This document shows, piece by piece, positions 10,358 through 19,362 of a stretch of 64,000 nucleotides of DNA. The notes below the pieces were generated by a model. That model did not search any database. It was not told the DNA's origin and saw only the letters and a list, made by a program, of their open reading frames with translations. Within the stretch, counting starts at the first letter, position 1; every line of letters starts with the position of its first letter. The position numbers and the translations under genes are program-made. Source of the stretch: Runella aurantiaca (GTDB taxonomy: Bacteria; Bacteroidota; Bacteroidia; Cytophagales; Spirosomataceae); contig NZ_QPIW01000005.1 of NCBI RefSeq assembly GCF_003339505.1, positions 124,001 to 188,000 of the forward strand, read 5' to 3'.

Positions 10358-11368
10358 ATGAAATTCTCGGCGCTCCTAATCTGTACGTGGCTTGTTGGCC
10401 AATCTGCTTTGTTTGCCCAATCTTCCTTTCCTGCCCTTGGCAAAGTCGTGCGGATAGACCCGCAATTGGATGCCCTGATTGCATCCGATGCTAAAATAGA
10501 GGTCTTGGCTTCTGGATTTGTGTGGGCCGAAGGTCCAGTATGGATTAAGGATGGCGGTTATCTATTGTTTTCGGATGTACCACAAAATACGGTCTTTAAA
10601 TGGAGTGCCAAAGAAGGATTGACCCCATTTCTAAAACCTTCGGGTTTTACGGGGGCTGGCACCTACGGTGACGAACCCGGCAGCAACGGACTCACGCTCA
10701 ACCGACAAGGTCATTTGGTATTGGCCGAACACGGCGACCGGCGGATTTCGGTCATGCCGCTCACGGGGGGCGGTAAACGTACCATTGCCGACAATTATCA
10801 GGGCAAACGCTTCAATAGCCCAAACGACGTGGTGCAACATTCGAGTGGTGCCTATTATTTTACCGACCCTCCGTATGGTTTACCTAAAAAGCACGAAGAT
10901 CCCACGCGAGAAATTGATTGGTTTGGCGTATATCGGGCGGACACCGACGGCAAAGTAACGCTGCTAACCAAAGACATGACGCGTCCGAACGGACTGGCGT
11001 TTTCGCCCGATGAAAAAATCTTGTATGTAGCGCAATCAGACCCCTACAAATCAGTTATTATGGCATTTCAAATGCTATCCGACGGTTCTGTCGGCACCAG
11101 CAAAGTATTTTATGACGCCACACCGATGGTCAAACAAGGATTGCCCGGCTTACCCGACGGTCTCAAAGTAGATGCCAACGGCAATGTGTGGAGCACTGGG
11201 CCGGGCGGGGTTTTAATTCTCTCTCCGTCGGGAAAACTACTGGGAAGAATTGACACTGGAGAAGCAACGGCCAATTGCGGCTGGGGCGACGATGGCTCAA
11301 CACTATACATCACCGCCGACATGTACTTATGCCGAATTAAGACCAAAACCAAAGGAGCAGGATGGTAA
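10358..11368 (+). CDS. SMP-30/gluconolactonase/LRE family protein, exported
   Basis: 336 residues with a signal peptide (MKFSALLICTWLVGQSALFAQ). The rest is a six-bladed calcium-dependent propeller of the SMP-30 family: AEGPVWIKDGGYLLFSDVP, a GSNGLTLNRQGHLVLAEHG block, RFNSPNDVV..SSGAYYFTDPPYG and RPNGLAFSPDEKILYVAQSD. The metal-binding Glu (AEGPVW), Asn (SPNDVV) and Asp (FSPDE) positions look intact. Family members hydrolyse sugar lactones; the substrate is not known here. The exported location fits Bacteroidetes sugar oxidation outside the cytoplasm. Confidence 0.85.
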   Translation: MKFSALLICTWLVGQSALFAQSSFPALGKVVRIDPQLDALIASDAKIEVLASGFVWAEGPVWIKDGGYLLFSDVPQNTVFKWSAKEGLTPFLKPSGFTGAGTYGDEPGSNGLTLNRQGHLVLAEHGDRRISVMPLTGGGKRTIADNYQGKRFNSPNDVVQHSSGAYYFTDPPYGLPKKHEDPTREIDWFGVYRADTDGKVTLLTKDMTRPNGLAFSPDEKILYVAQSDPYKSVIMAFQMLSDGSVGTSKVFYDATPMVKQGLPGLPDGLKVDANGNVWSTGPGGVLILSPSGKLLGRIDTGEATANCGWGDDGSTLYITADMYLCRIKTKTKGAGW

Positions 11369-11556
11369 AACTGTTTCCAAAAATATACTTCTGAAAGAAG
11401 GGGGACGGGTTCCTCCTTTTTTTATTGAATTACGTTACTTTATGCTTGAAAATTGATTAAAACCCGCGAACTTTGTATTAGTTATTCATCAACTTAGTAT
11501 CGTTGAAGGCAGGCTTAAAAGAAGTACGCATTACCATTAATCATCAGCTAAAGTAA

Positions 11557-13479
11557 ATGTCAGAGAATCGAAAGTTTTTCGTGTATGGATTGTTTGTGTT
11601 GGTAGGAATTATTTATCTGATACGCCTGCTGTACCTTCAAGTACTTGATAATACGTACGAAACCGCCAGTAACTCCATCCGGGCTATTCCCGATGTACCG
11701 ATGCGGGGTCAGGTCTATGACCGTTATGGCAACCTAATTGTTTATAACACGTTAGTTTACGACCTATACGTCACCCCTAACAAACTCAAAGTCGCAGACA
11801 CCCTTGCACTGTGCAACGCACTCAGCATTACCCGGGCTGATTTTGACAGCCTGATGAAAGCAGCTAAGGTGTATTCTCGCAAAAAACCTTCGCTTTTTCT
11901 ACGGCAATTATCCAAAGAGGATTTTGCCCATATTCAGGATGTATTGGTTGATTATCCAGGCTTTGAGTACGTCAAAAGCTCCGTCCGAACTTACTCCGCT
12001 CCTACCCTCGCCCATGCGTTGGGCTACGTAAGTGAAGTCTCCCAAAAGCAATTGGACGCTCAGGAGTATCCGTATTATCGGCAAGGAGATTTGATGGGCC
12101 AAAGTGGCTTAGAAAAATTCTATGAAGAATACCTGCGCGGACAGCGAGGAGTTAGATACGTGATGCAAGACGTCAACGGAGTAGCCAAAGGGCCGTGGAA
12201 AGGGGGCGAATTGGACACCATCGCGCATGCTGGGCAGAATTTATACACCAGTATCGACCTCGAAATCCAGCAATACGTGGATAGCCTGATGCAGGGGAAA
12301 GCGGGGGCCGTGGTGGCGATTGAGCCTTCCAGCGGGGAGGTGTTGGCCATTACTTCCGCTCCTAGCTACGATCCCGCGCTGTTTGCCACGCGCGACTTTT
12401 CTAAAAACTACGCGAAGCTGGCCCTCAACCCCTACCGTCCGCTGCTCAACCGCGCCGTGATGGGCAGCTACCGCCCAGGTTCTACCTTCAAAACGGTACA
12501 GGCGTTGGTGGCCATGCAAGAAGGGGCCATTTCGCCGGGCAGTATATTTTCCCACGCAGGCGCCCCTATGAAATGCCACGGTCACGGAGGATTGACGGGA
12601 GTCAGCAGTGCCATTCAGTGGTCGTGTAATCCTTATTTCTACCATGTATTCAGAAGAATGCTTTATGCAAACGCTGAAAAAAATCCTTTCAAGGCATCTG
12701 CCATTGGATTGCAGAAATGGCATGATTACACCCAAAAATTTGGATTTGGCCAAAAATTAGGAATTGACTTACCAAGTGAAGCCAAAGGAATTTTACCCGA
12801 TGTTGAATATTATGACAAAAGGCTTGGCAAAAAAAGTTGGCGTTTTGGCCAAATATATTCGATGAGTATAGGTGAAGGAGATTTGCTGATAACCCCGCTC
12901 AAACTGGCCAATTTGGCCGCCACCATCGCCAATCGCGGCTGGTACATTTCCCCTCACTTGGTAAAGGGAATCGGTAAAAACGACAATCCCCTTCCTGAGT
13001 TTAAGCAGCGACACGAAACGGGCGTTGATCGACGGTATTTTGAGCCGGTGGTGGATGGAATGGAAATGGCCGTTGTAAGGGGAACCGTTTCACGAGGCGC
13101 AATTATTCCCGACATCGTTATGTGCGGAAAAACGGGAACTTCTCAAAATAAAAAAGGAAAAGACCACTCTATTTTTATCGCTTTTGCGCCTAAAGACAAC
13201 CCAAAAATCGCCATTGCGGTCTTTGTAGAAAATGCCGGCTTTGGAGGATTTGCCGCCGCGCCCGTGGCTTCGTTGGTGATTGAAAAATACATCAAACGGC
13301 ACGTAGACCGGAAAGCCTACGAACAAGAATGGAAGAATAAAAACTTTCTGCAAAACGTGATTATTCCCAAGTCTCAACTTCCGAAGCCTAAAGAGCAAAA
13401 GCCCGCGCCCACTAAGCCCGAAGCAACCATCGTGAACCGCGAAAAGGCGGCATTCAATAAATTAACGGAAGCTCCTTAA
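11557..13479 (+). CDS. mrdA: Penicillin-binding protein 2 (elongation-specific transpeptidase)
   Basis: 640 residues with one N-terminal membrane helix (FFVYGLFVLVGIIYLIRLLYLQVL). A pedestal domain (VPMRGQVYDRYGNLIVYN) precedes the transpeptidase domain. Catalytic motifs are present: S309-T-F-K312, S356-C-N and K525-T-G-T. The enzyme cross-links peptidoglycan in the elongasome with RodA, which follows 94 bp downstream. mreB, mreC and mreD, usual upstream partners in this phylum, are not in the window; a lactonase precedes instead. The C-terminal tail is Lys/Pro-rich. Confidence 0.93.
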   Translation: MSENRKFFVYGLFVLVGIIYLIRLLYLQVLDNTYETASNSIRAIPDVPMRGQVYDRYGNLIVYNTLVYDLYVTPNKLKVADTLALCNALSITRADFDSLMKAAKVYSRKKPSLFLRQLSKEDFAHIQDVLVDYPGFEYVKSSVRTYSAPTLAHALGYVSEVSQKQLDAQEYPYYRQGDLMGQSGLEKFYEEYLRGQRGVRYVMQDVNGVAKGPWKGGELDTIAHAGQNLYTSIDLEIQQYVDSLMQGKAGAVVAIEPSSGEVLAITSAPSYDPALFATRDFSKNYAKLALNPYRPLLNRAVMGSYRPGSTFKTVQALVAMQEGAISPGSIFSHAGAPMKCHGHGGLTGVSSAIQWSCNPYFYHVFRRMLYANAEKNPFKASAIGLQKWHDYTQKFGFGQKLGIDLPSEAKGILPDVEYYDKRLGKKSWRFGQIYSMSIGEGDLLITPLKLANLAATIANRGWYISPHLVKGIGKNDNPLPEFKQRHETGVDRRYFEPVVDGMEMAVVRGTVSRGAIIPDIVMCGKTGTSQNKKGKDHSIFIAFAPKDNPKIAIAVFVENAGFGGFAAAPVASLVIEKYIKRHVDRKAYEQEWKNKNFLQNVIIPKSQLPKPKEQKPAPTKPEATIVNREKAAFNKLTEAP

Positions 13480-13573
13480 TTCTTAATCGAAACGCTTTGG
13501 ACATCCGCTTACCTATTCGGCAACGGAAATTCTAAAGCACAATTAAGAACTAGAAAAGTATTACCCAAAAAAA

Positions 13574-14857
13574 ATGGCTCGTAACGAACACATTACCCAA
13601 AATATAGATTGGCTGACCGTATTGATTTATGCCGCGTGCGTCACGATGGGCCTTTTCAACGTCTACGCTGCGGTGTACAACCCAGAAGAGCAAACCAAAT
13701 TGTTTGACCTTTCCAACAATGCCGGTCGACAGTTGATGTTTATCGGTTCAGCGGGGTTTCTTATCATTGCTATTCTGGTGATTGACCATAAATTTTGGGA
13801 AGCCTTTGCCCCCATTATTTATGGGTTTTGTATCTTTCTGCTGCTGGCGGTACTGGTCATTGGGAGTGATATAAACGGCTCCAAATCTTGGATTAAAATA
13901 GGCTCTTTTTCACTCCAACCCGCCGAATTTGCTAAATTAGGCACCGCATTGATGATCAGTAAGTTTATCACGCAGCCCAGTGTAAACCTCACCAAATTTA
14001 GGGATTTACTCCTAACCGCCGGCATCATACTTTTGCCCATGCTGCTTATCATTCTTTCCAAAGAAACGGGCTGTGCCTTGGTGTTTGCCTCTTTTATGGT
14101 GGTCTTGTACCGGGAAGGAATCCCCGGCATTTACCCTTCCATCTTACTGATTGCCATTACGTTATTCATACTGTCGCTGTTCTTTTCTCCTTTGTATATT
14201 TCGTTGGGATTGGTGGTATTAGCGGTCATTATTTTTCGTTTTGTTCTTCCTCGATACGACCGAAATCAGAAAACAATCATCAACTTGTCCGTGATTTTCG
14301 GGGCAATGATGCTATTTTCGGCCAGTGTCGATTTTCTCATAAAAAATGTACTTCAACCTCACCATCGCAAGCGCATCGAGGTATTGATTGACCCCAAAGC
14401 CGACCCGATGGGCAAAGGATGGAACGTAATCCAGTCAAAAATAGCCATTGGTTCTGGTCGTTTGTGGGGAAAAGGGTTTCTGGACGGCACCCAAACCAAG
14501 TTCAACTTTGTGCCCGAGCAGCACACCGATTTTATTTTCTGTACCATCGGCGAAGAGCACGGTTTTGTTGGAAGTGCCGCCGTAGTATTGCTCATTCTGG
14601 GGCTAATGTGTCGCTTGATTTTTCTCGCCGAACGCCAACGAACGCGCTTTGCCCGGGCGTATGGATACTGTGTAGCGGGAATTCTGTTTTTTCACTTTTT
14701 GGTCAACATCGGTATGACCATCGGTTTGATGGTGGTCATCGGGATTCCCCTGCCCTTCTTCAGCTACGGCGGGTCTTCGATGTGGGCTTTCACCATTTTG
14801 CTGTTTATTTTCCTTAAATTGGACGCACAACGACCGTTTACGCTGTCGCGAACGTGA
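13574..14857 (+). CDS. rodA: Rod-shape determining peptidoglycan glycosyltransferase RodA
   Basis: 427 residues, about ten membrane segments, SEDS family. Typical blocks: NGSKSWIKIGSFSLQPAEFAKLG (the catalytic Asp region follows in the large loop, with EQHTDFIFCTIGEEHGFVGS) and GIPLPFFSYGGSS near the C-terminus. It polymerises lipid II glycan strands together with PBP2 just upstream. The stop codon overlaps the first possible (GTG) start of the next gene, so the three genes probably share one transcript. Confidence 0.93.
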   Translation: MARNEHITQNIDWLTVLIYAACVTMGLFNVYAAVYNPEEQTKLFDLSNNAGRQLMFIGSAGFLIIAILVIDHKFWEAFAPIIYGFCIFLLLAVLVIGSDINGSKSWIKIGSFSLQPAEFAKLGTALMISKFITQPSVNLTKFRDLLLTAGIILLPMLLIILSKETGCALVFASFMVVLYREGIPGIYPSILLIAITLFILSLFFSPLYISLGLVVLAVIIFRFVLPRYDRNQKTIINLSVIFGAMMLFSASVDFLIKNVLQPHHRKRIEVLIDPKADPMGKGWNVIQSKIAIGSGRLWGKGFLDGTQTKFNFVPEQHTDFIFCTIGEEHGFVGSAAVVLLILGLMCRLIFLAERQRTRFARAYGYCVAGILFFHFLVNIGMTIGLMVVIGIPLPFFSYGGSSMWAFTILLFIFLKLDAQRPFTLSRT

Positions 14858-14880
14858 TAAAAAATAGGACAGTACTGATT

Positions 14881-15903
14881 ATGGCCTTCATCTCCAACAA
14901 AAAAATTCCTTTCCGAATCAATGCGGATTTGCGCAAGTATTTGGAGAGTTATAACCGCGAAGTGGCTTTGCCGATTGATTATCGTTACTTATTGCGATAC
15001 GACAATGCCATTCCGTTGTATGACAAACGCGGGAATGACACCCTCTGGGAGACGGTCTTCTACGCTCATAGTGAAATTGACGAAATTTACTACGCCCTCA
15101 AAACCATATACGCCGACCTCAAAGCCGACGGCGACTTGTCGGTCATGAAGCACCTGTATGTTGACCGAGTGGATGTATGCTCTTACGGTAACTCTAAGCC
15201 TTTTCGGATTCGGATTGTGAATAAAGTCAATGATAACTTTGACTATTTTTACGTTAAAAACGCCGATTCATCGCGCATTTATGGGCTTGAATTAGAGCAC
15301 ATTCTATCCCCCAACCGCATCAGCTACCTAACCAGCGACGAGACGTTGATTGAAGAGCACATTGCTGGAATTCCGGGGGATATGTTTATTAAAAATTACC
15401 TGTATGAACCCAATCTCAACACCGTTCGGTTTTGCAAAGAATTCGTAAAATTTAATGAGCGCTGCTTTGTGCGTCTGCTCGGCGATATGCACTCCAGCAA
15501 TTTCGTGGTCGATATTACCCCCGACTTTGAGGAGATTTATTACCGCATTCGTTCGATTGATTTTGACCAGCAATCCTACGAAGGAAAAAAGGCTGTGTAT
15601 CTGCCCCAATATTTCAAGCAAAACAACGCCATCATTGAGGTAGGCATGAAATACCTAACCTCGGAGAGTGTGGAGCAATATCAAAAGGAAGAACGCTCGT
15701 TGATTTCGGGGCGAATCCGGGTAGAACGAACGCGAATTCAGGATTTGATGAATGTGATGATGGCCGATACGATTTCCTCGACCCAACACTTAGAGCAATT
15801 GAAGCGTGAACTAGCTCAACACTACCAAAATACGAGTTTTTTAAAATGTCGTAGCATGGGCGAAGTCGTCATGCGGAGCCTCGAATTGGTATCGGTACAC
15901 TGA
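14881..15903 (+). CDS. Conserved unknown protein with protein-kinase-like-fold signature
   Basis: 340 residues from the ATG at 14881 (MAFISNKK); a GTG at 14854 overlapping the rodA stop would add nine residues. I do not recognise a named family. The stretch LGDMHSSNFVV...IRSIDFDQ resembles the catalytic loop (H-x-x-N form) and metal-binding DFD/DFG of aminoglycoside-phosphotransferase-like kinases. An early lysine is not obvious from inspection. There is no signal peptide or membrane segment, so it is probably cytoplasmic. The tight link to pbp2-rodA suggests, but does not show, a role in envelope growth. Confidence 0.6.
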   Translation: MAFISNKKIPFRINADLRKYLESYNREVALPIDYRYLLRYDNAIPLYDKRGNDTLWETVFYAHSEIDEIYYALKTIYADLKADGDLSVMKHLYVDRVDVCSYGNSKPFRIRIVNKVNDNFDYFYVKNADSSRIYGLELEHILSPNRISYLTSDETLIEEHIAGIPGDMFIKNYLYEPNLNTVRFCKEFVKFNERCFVRLLGDMHSSNFVVDITPDFEEIYYRIRSIDFDQQSYEGKKAVYLPQYFKQNNAIIEVGMKYLTSESVEQYQKEERSLISGRIRVERTRIQDLMNVMMADTISSTQHLEQLKRELAQHYQNTSFLKCRSMGEVVMRSLELVSVH

Positions 15904-15937
15904 CATTTTTGAAGGCTCTCTGGACTCTACAAAAAAA

Positions 15938-15983
15938 GTCTCGGTTTTGAGAAACCGAGACCACTGATTTCTCAAACCGAGAC
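15938..15983. terminator. Terminator-like triple repeat with alternative hairpins
   Basis: GTCTCGGTTT at 15938-15947 can pair with AAACCGAGAC at 15952-15961. The longer stretch 15938-15954 (GTCTCGGTTTTGAGAAA) can instead pair with 15968-15983 (TTTCTCAAACCGAGAC). The two stems exclude each other. It lies between convergent genes and is probably a terminator; an A-tract precedes it, which acts as a U-tract for the minus strand. Confidence 0.6.
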
Positions 15984-16003
15984 CACATCAAAGCGGCTTA
16001 AAA

Positions 16004-16753
16004 TTATTTTTGTCCAAAGACTTTTTGCAACAAATCATTCACCCGCGCCACGGGGTCTTTACGTATCTTACGCTCTTCCTGGGCCACTAACACAAACAAT
16101 CCATCAATCGCTTTTTGAGTAGCGTATTGTTTCAAGTCTGGATTTACTTTTTGAACCAAAGGAAGCTTATTGTAGGTATTGATTAGGTCAGCGTAGTATT
16201 TGGTGGCCTTGTTGAGTTGTAACGTGCTGTCTACCACGGGAAAAAACTGCTTATACAATTCCTCATTCGTCGTACGACGCAGGTATTGAGTGGCAGCGGT
16301 AGAATCTCCCCGTAAAATACCCACGGCATCCTGAATGGTCATCGACGTAATGGCTTTCACGAATACAGGTTTGGATTTTTTGGCGGCATCTTCGGCGGCC
16401 CGGTTGAGCGACAACACAAAACGGTCTACTTCTTTGCCAAGGCCTAGCTGTCGCAATCGCGCTTCTACGCGCTGAATATCGGGCGGAAACACAATTTTAA
16501 TGAGGCTATTTTTAAAGTACCCGTCTACGGCCGAGGCTTGCGCCGAGCCGTTGGAAATACCGACTTTCAAGGCTTCTTTTAACCCTTGTACAATTTCATC
16601 GTTGCTCAAATCGCCCACCGACGGCGAATTAATCACCTGACCTGCTTTTTCCAGTAATCCGCCCAGGCCTTTTTTCTTCGTTTCTTCCTGCGCTTGGGCG
16701 TTGACCGAAACAAACAGCGTAAATACAAATACGTAAATGAAAGATGTTTTCAT
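16004..16753 (-). CDS. DUF4197 domain-containing exported protein
   Basis: 249 residues from the ATG at 16753, chosen because MKTSFIYVFVFTLFVSVNAQAQ is a standard signal peptide (the longer frame from 16783 adds ten residues). The mature part matches DUF4197: GLGGLLEKAGQ..., LSNDEIVQGLKEALKVGISNGS, YFKNSLIKIVFPPDIQRVEARLRQLGLG, and TIQDAVGILRGDSTAATQYLRR. The fold is alpha-helical and the function is unknown. Probably periplasmic. Confidence 0.85.
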   Translation of the reverse strand: MKTSFIYVFVFTLFVSVNAQAQEETKKKGLGGLLEKAGQVINSPSVGDLSNDEIVQGLKEALKVGISNGSAQASAVDGYFKNSLIKIVFPPDIQRVEARLRQLGLGKEVDRFVLSLNRAAEDAAKKSKPVFVKAITSMTIQDAVGILRGDSTAATQYLRRTTNEELYKQFFPVVDSTLQLNKATKYYADLINTYNKLPLVQKVNPDLKQYATQKAIDGLFVLVAQEERKIRKDPVARVNDLLQKVFGQK

Positions 16754-16962
16754 GATGTGATAAACAATTGGTTGAATAAACATGCTTAAAGCTTCTTTTT
16801 TCGTAGCCTAGCATTAGACTAACTTCTTTAAAATAAGTAATGGTATGTAGTAATGACAAAAATTATTTCAATCCTGTTCCTATTTTTACAATCATTACAA
16901 CCCTAAAAGGGGCAATTGCGTCTTATACAGAACGTTAAAAAAACGCTTTTAACCGAGTTACT

Positions 16963-17361
16963 ATGAAAAAAAAATTTCTATTTCTCTTACTTGTGGGCTG
17001 CTTTTCCTGCAACAAAAATCCCGACAATGAACTCGTCGGAACGTGGAAATTAATTTCCTATTGCAAACCCACCGGCAGTACCAACTGCACCCAAATAACG
17101 ATTCCGAACGACAAAGGTGTCTTTGTTACTTTCACCAACGATAAACAGTTCAACGAATATTTTCAAAACACCAAACCCATTGAGTATGCTTTTTTGGGGT
17201 GTGGCGGTGGTAGCTACGAAATCGAAGATAAAAACATCAGAATTAGGGCCTTATGCATGTCTTCCAGCAACGGACGATTGATTGAATTGGTCTCTCTTAC
17301 TTCCAAAAGGCTCGTTTTAAATCCCTACGGAACGGGAGAATATATCTTTGAAAAACAATAA
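16963..17361 (+). CDS. Small lipoprotein, lipocalin-like
   Basis: 132 residues. MKKKFLFLLLVGCFSCNKNPDNE is a lipoprotein signal with a lipobox at FSC. The mature part begins LVGTWKLISYC, the start typical of lipocalin-like (DUF5004-type) Bacteroidetes lipoproteins, followed by beta-strand-rich sequence with four further cysteines. Ligand and role unknown. Its stop codon is one base from the end of the convergent dehydrogenase gene. Confidence 0.7.
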   Translation: MKKKFLFLLLVGCFSCNKNPDNELVGTWKLISYCKPTGSTNCTQITIPNDKGVFVTFTNDKQFNEYFQNTKPIEYAFLGCGGGSYEIEDKNIRIRALCMSSSNGRLIELVSLTSKRLVLNPYGTGEYIFEKQ

Positions 17362-17362
17362 A

Positions 17363-18847
17363 TTATTTCTCCCAATTGCCGTTGACCATGCGCCAAATCC
17401 CCAAGGGGTTTCCGTCTTTGAGTTCATCGGGCAATAATGGCATCGGGAAGTTTTGGAAGGCCAACGGCCGTACAAATCGCTTCATGGCGTGCGGGCCAAC
17501 GGAGCCAAAACGTCCATCGGTACTCGCTGGAAAAGGCCCTCCGTGCTGCATGGCCGCCCCCACTTCCACCCCTGTAGGAACACCGTTTAGAATAAGTCGC
17601 CCGCAGATGAGACTGACGGAAAACAATAAATCAGCGGCCTGCGCTAAATCCTTTTCGGTACCGATAACTGTACACGTCAACTGCCCTTCCAAATGACCAA
17701 TTACTTCCTGCATTTCAGCGGCGTCTTTGCATTTGATGACAAGCGAAAAAGGCCCAAACACCTCCTGATGAAGTGTAGGATTGGCCACAAACTGCGCCGC
17801 CGTCACGGACGCAATGCTTGGAATTCCTTCCTGTTCACCGTATTTCTGCGAAGTTTCGGCCTCCACAACAACCGTCTTCTGCCCCAACACGTCCGCTCTC
17901 TTTGTTCTGAATGCTTTGGCAATACCCGAATGCAGCATCGGTGCGGGCAGAATGGAACGAATCTCTGCCGCCAATACGCTGATAAATGTATCTAACCCCT
18001 GACTTTCTATTCCAATGAGAAGCCCCGGCTTGGTGCAAAATTGCCCCATCCCCCCCGTGATGGAGCTGGCGTACATTTTGGCGTACTTTTCGGCTTCTTT
18101 TTCAAGGACATCGGGCAATAAAAAGACGGGATTGGTACTCCCCATCTCAGCAAAAACGGGAATGGGCACGGGTCGTTGCGCGGCCAAGTCAAACAAGGCT
18201 TTACCACCCGCAAAAGAACCAGTAAAGCCCACCGCCGCCGTTTTGGGATGCAAAACCAACGCTTTCCCAATTTCAAAATTGGCACCATAAATGTGCTCAA
18301 AAAGCCCGTCAGGCATTCCTGTTTTGACAATGGCTTTTTTGACAGCTCCCGCCACCATTTCCGAGGTTTCGGGATGAGCGGGGTGGGCTTTTACCACCAC
18401 CGGGCACCCAGCTCCCCATGCGGCGGCGGGATCAACACCCGCCGTAGAATAGGCAAACGGAAAGTTGCTTGCCCCAAATACCACCACGGGCCCAATAGGA
18501 ACCAGCATATTCCGAATATCAGGCTTGGGCAATGGCAAACGCTCAGGAAGCGCCGTGTCAATCGTAGCTTCAACCCATGAACCTTCGGCCACCACGTCGG
18601 CAATGTTGCGAAGTTGGAAGCAGGTGCGCCCGCGTTCACCCGTCAGTCGCCCGGCTGGGAGGTGGGTTTCGCGCACGGCAAGTTCAATCAGCGTTTCGCC
18701 CAAGGCTTCAATTTCGTCGGCAACGGCGCGGATAAAGCTCGCTTTTTGTTTGGCCGTTGTGCGGCGATATATCAAAAACGCGGTGTACGCCCGCTGCATT
18801 GCCTCCTCAATTTCGGTCAAGGTAGCATCCTGAAATAGTTTAGTCAT
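17363..18847 (-). CDS. Aldehyde dehydrogenase, 2,5-dioxopentanoate (ketoglutarate semialdehyde) type
   Basis: 494 residues from the ATG at 18847 (MTKLFQDATL); the frame is open seven codons further. ALDH fold with NADP-binding region (GPVVVFGASNFPFAYSTAGVDPAAAWGAGCPVVVKAHPAHPETS), catalytic Glu region PVFAEMGSTNPVFLLP and the catalytic Cys in GGMGQFCTKPG. The FGASNFPFAYST and AHPAHP blocks are those of NADP-dependent ketoglutarate-semialdehyde dehydrogenases that end oxidative pentose/uronate or hydroxyproline pathways. The start lies 10 bp after the stop of the nuclease-inhibitor-like gene, suggesting cotranscription. Confidence 0.87.
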   Translation of the reverse strand: MTKLFQDATLTEIEEAMQRAYTAFLIYRRTTAKQKASFIRAVADEIEALGETLIELAVRETHLPAGRLTGERGRTCFQLRNIADVVAEGSWVEATIDTALPERLPLPKPDIRNMLVPIGPVVVFGASNFPFAYSTAGVDPAAAWGAGCPVVVKAHPAHPETSEMVAGAVKKAIVKTGMPDGLFEHIYGANFEIGKALVLHPKTAAVGFTGSFAGGKALFDLAAQRPVPIPVFAEMGSTNPVFLLPDVLEKEAEKYAKMYASSITGGMGQFCTKPGLLIGIESQGLDTFISVLAAEIRSILPAPMLHSGIAKAFRTKRADVLGQKTVVVEAETSQKYGEQEGIPSIASVTAAQFVANPTLHQEVFGPFSLVIKCKDAAEMQEVIGHLEGQLTCTVIGTEKDLAQAADLLFSVSLICGRLILNGVPTGVEVGAAMQHGGPFPASTDGRFGSVGPHAMKRFVRPLAFQNFPMPLLPDELKDGNPLGIWRMVNGNWEK

Positions 18848-18857
18848 TTCAAAAAAT

Positions 18858-19313
18858 TTAGGTTTCAACGAGCAAGGTTTTTAGTCCTCCCCATTCTTTT
18901 TCATTGAGTTGCCCCACCAAATACAAATCAATTTCGATTTGGCCAACGCGAAATGCTTTCAGATGATTCAGGTTTGTTTCCAGTAATTGCTTTACAGATT
19001 TAAAATTTTCCACCTGAGCACGCTCCTCGTCGCCGTACCATTCCTCTACCGCAAGGAGGGGTTCCCAAAAATTGTCTGTCGGAATCTCTTCGGCTTTCAC
19101 GGAGGGAGGGTAGCCTAAAAAAAACTCCAAGTCACTGACAGTCAATTCATTTTTTACATTTGCGTTAAATTTAAACCATTCAATAGGCTCATCAGACTCA
19201 CTGGGATAGAATAAATTTTTCACCAAATTGGTGACTTCAGAAGTGAATTCCGTCTTAATGCCGGATTCAATTGAAACGGGGTTGTGAAGATTATCCTGTT
19301 GATTGTTTTCCAT
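18858..19313 (-). CDS. Nuclease A inhibitor (NuiA)-like protein
   Basis: 151 residues. The core matches the NuiA-like family: LVKNLFYPSESDEPIEWFKF near the start and IEIDLYLVGQLNEKEWGGLKTLLVET at the C-terminus, the latter close to the end of cyanobacterial NuiA. NuiA binds and blocks the sugar-nonspecific nuclease NucA. No NucA-type nuclease is visible in the window, and many family members have no shown partner. No signal peptide. It precedes the ALDH gene and is divergent from the DUF937 gene. Confidence 0.7.
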   Translation of the reverse strand: MENNQQDNLHNPVSIESGIKTEFTSEVTNLVKNLFYPSESDEPIEWFKFNANVKNELTVSDLEFFLGYPPSVKAEEIPTDNFWEPLLAVEEWYGDEERAQVENFKSVKQLLETNLNHLKAFRVGQIEIDLYLVGQLNEKEWGGLKTLLVET

Positions 19314-19335
19314 TTTAAAATTATCTCTAAATTTG
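19303..19335 (+). promoter_or_regulatory. Bacteroidetes-type promoter for the DUF937 gene
   Basis: TTG at 19303-19305 and TAAATTTG at 19328-19335 (matches TAnnTTTG), 22 nt apart, 27 bp before the ATG. The spacing is slightly long. Confidence 0.5.
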
Positions 19336-19362
19336 AGTCAAACTTAAAAACTTTTCAAGACA

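Noticed and set aside
12241-12753. Long minus-strand frame inside pbp2
   Set aside because: It is a shadow of the clear PBP2 coding frame, with no family-like sequence and no start context.
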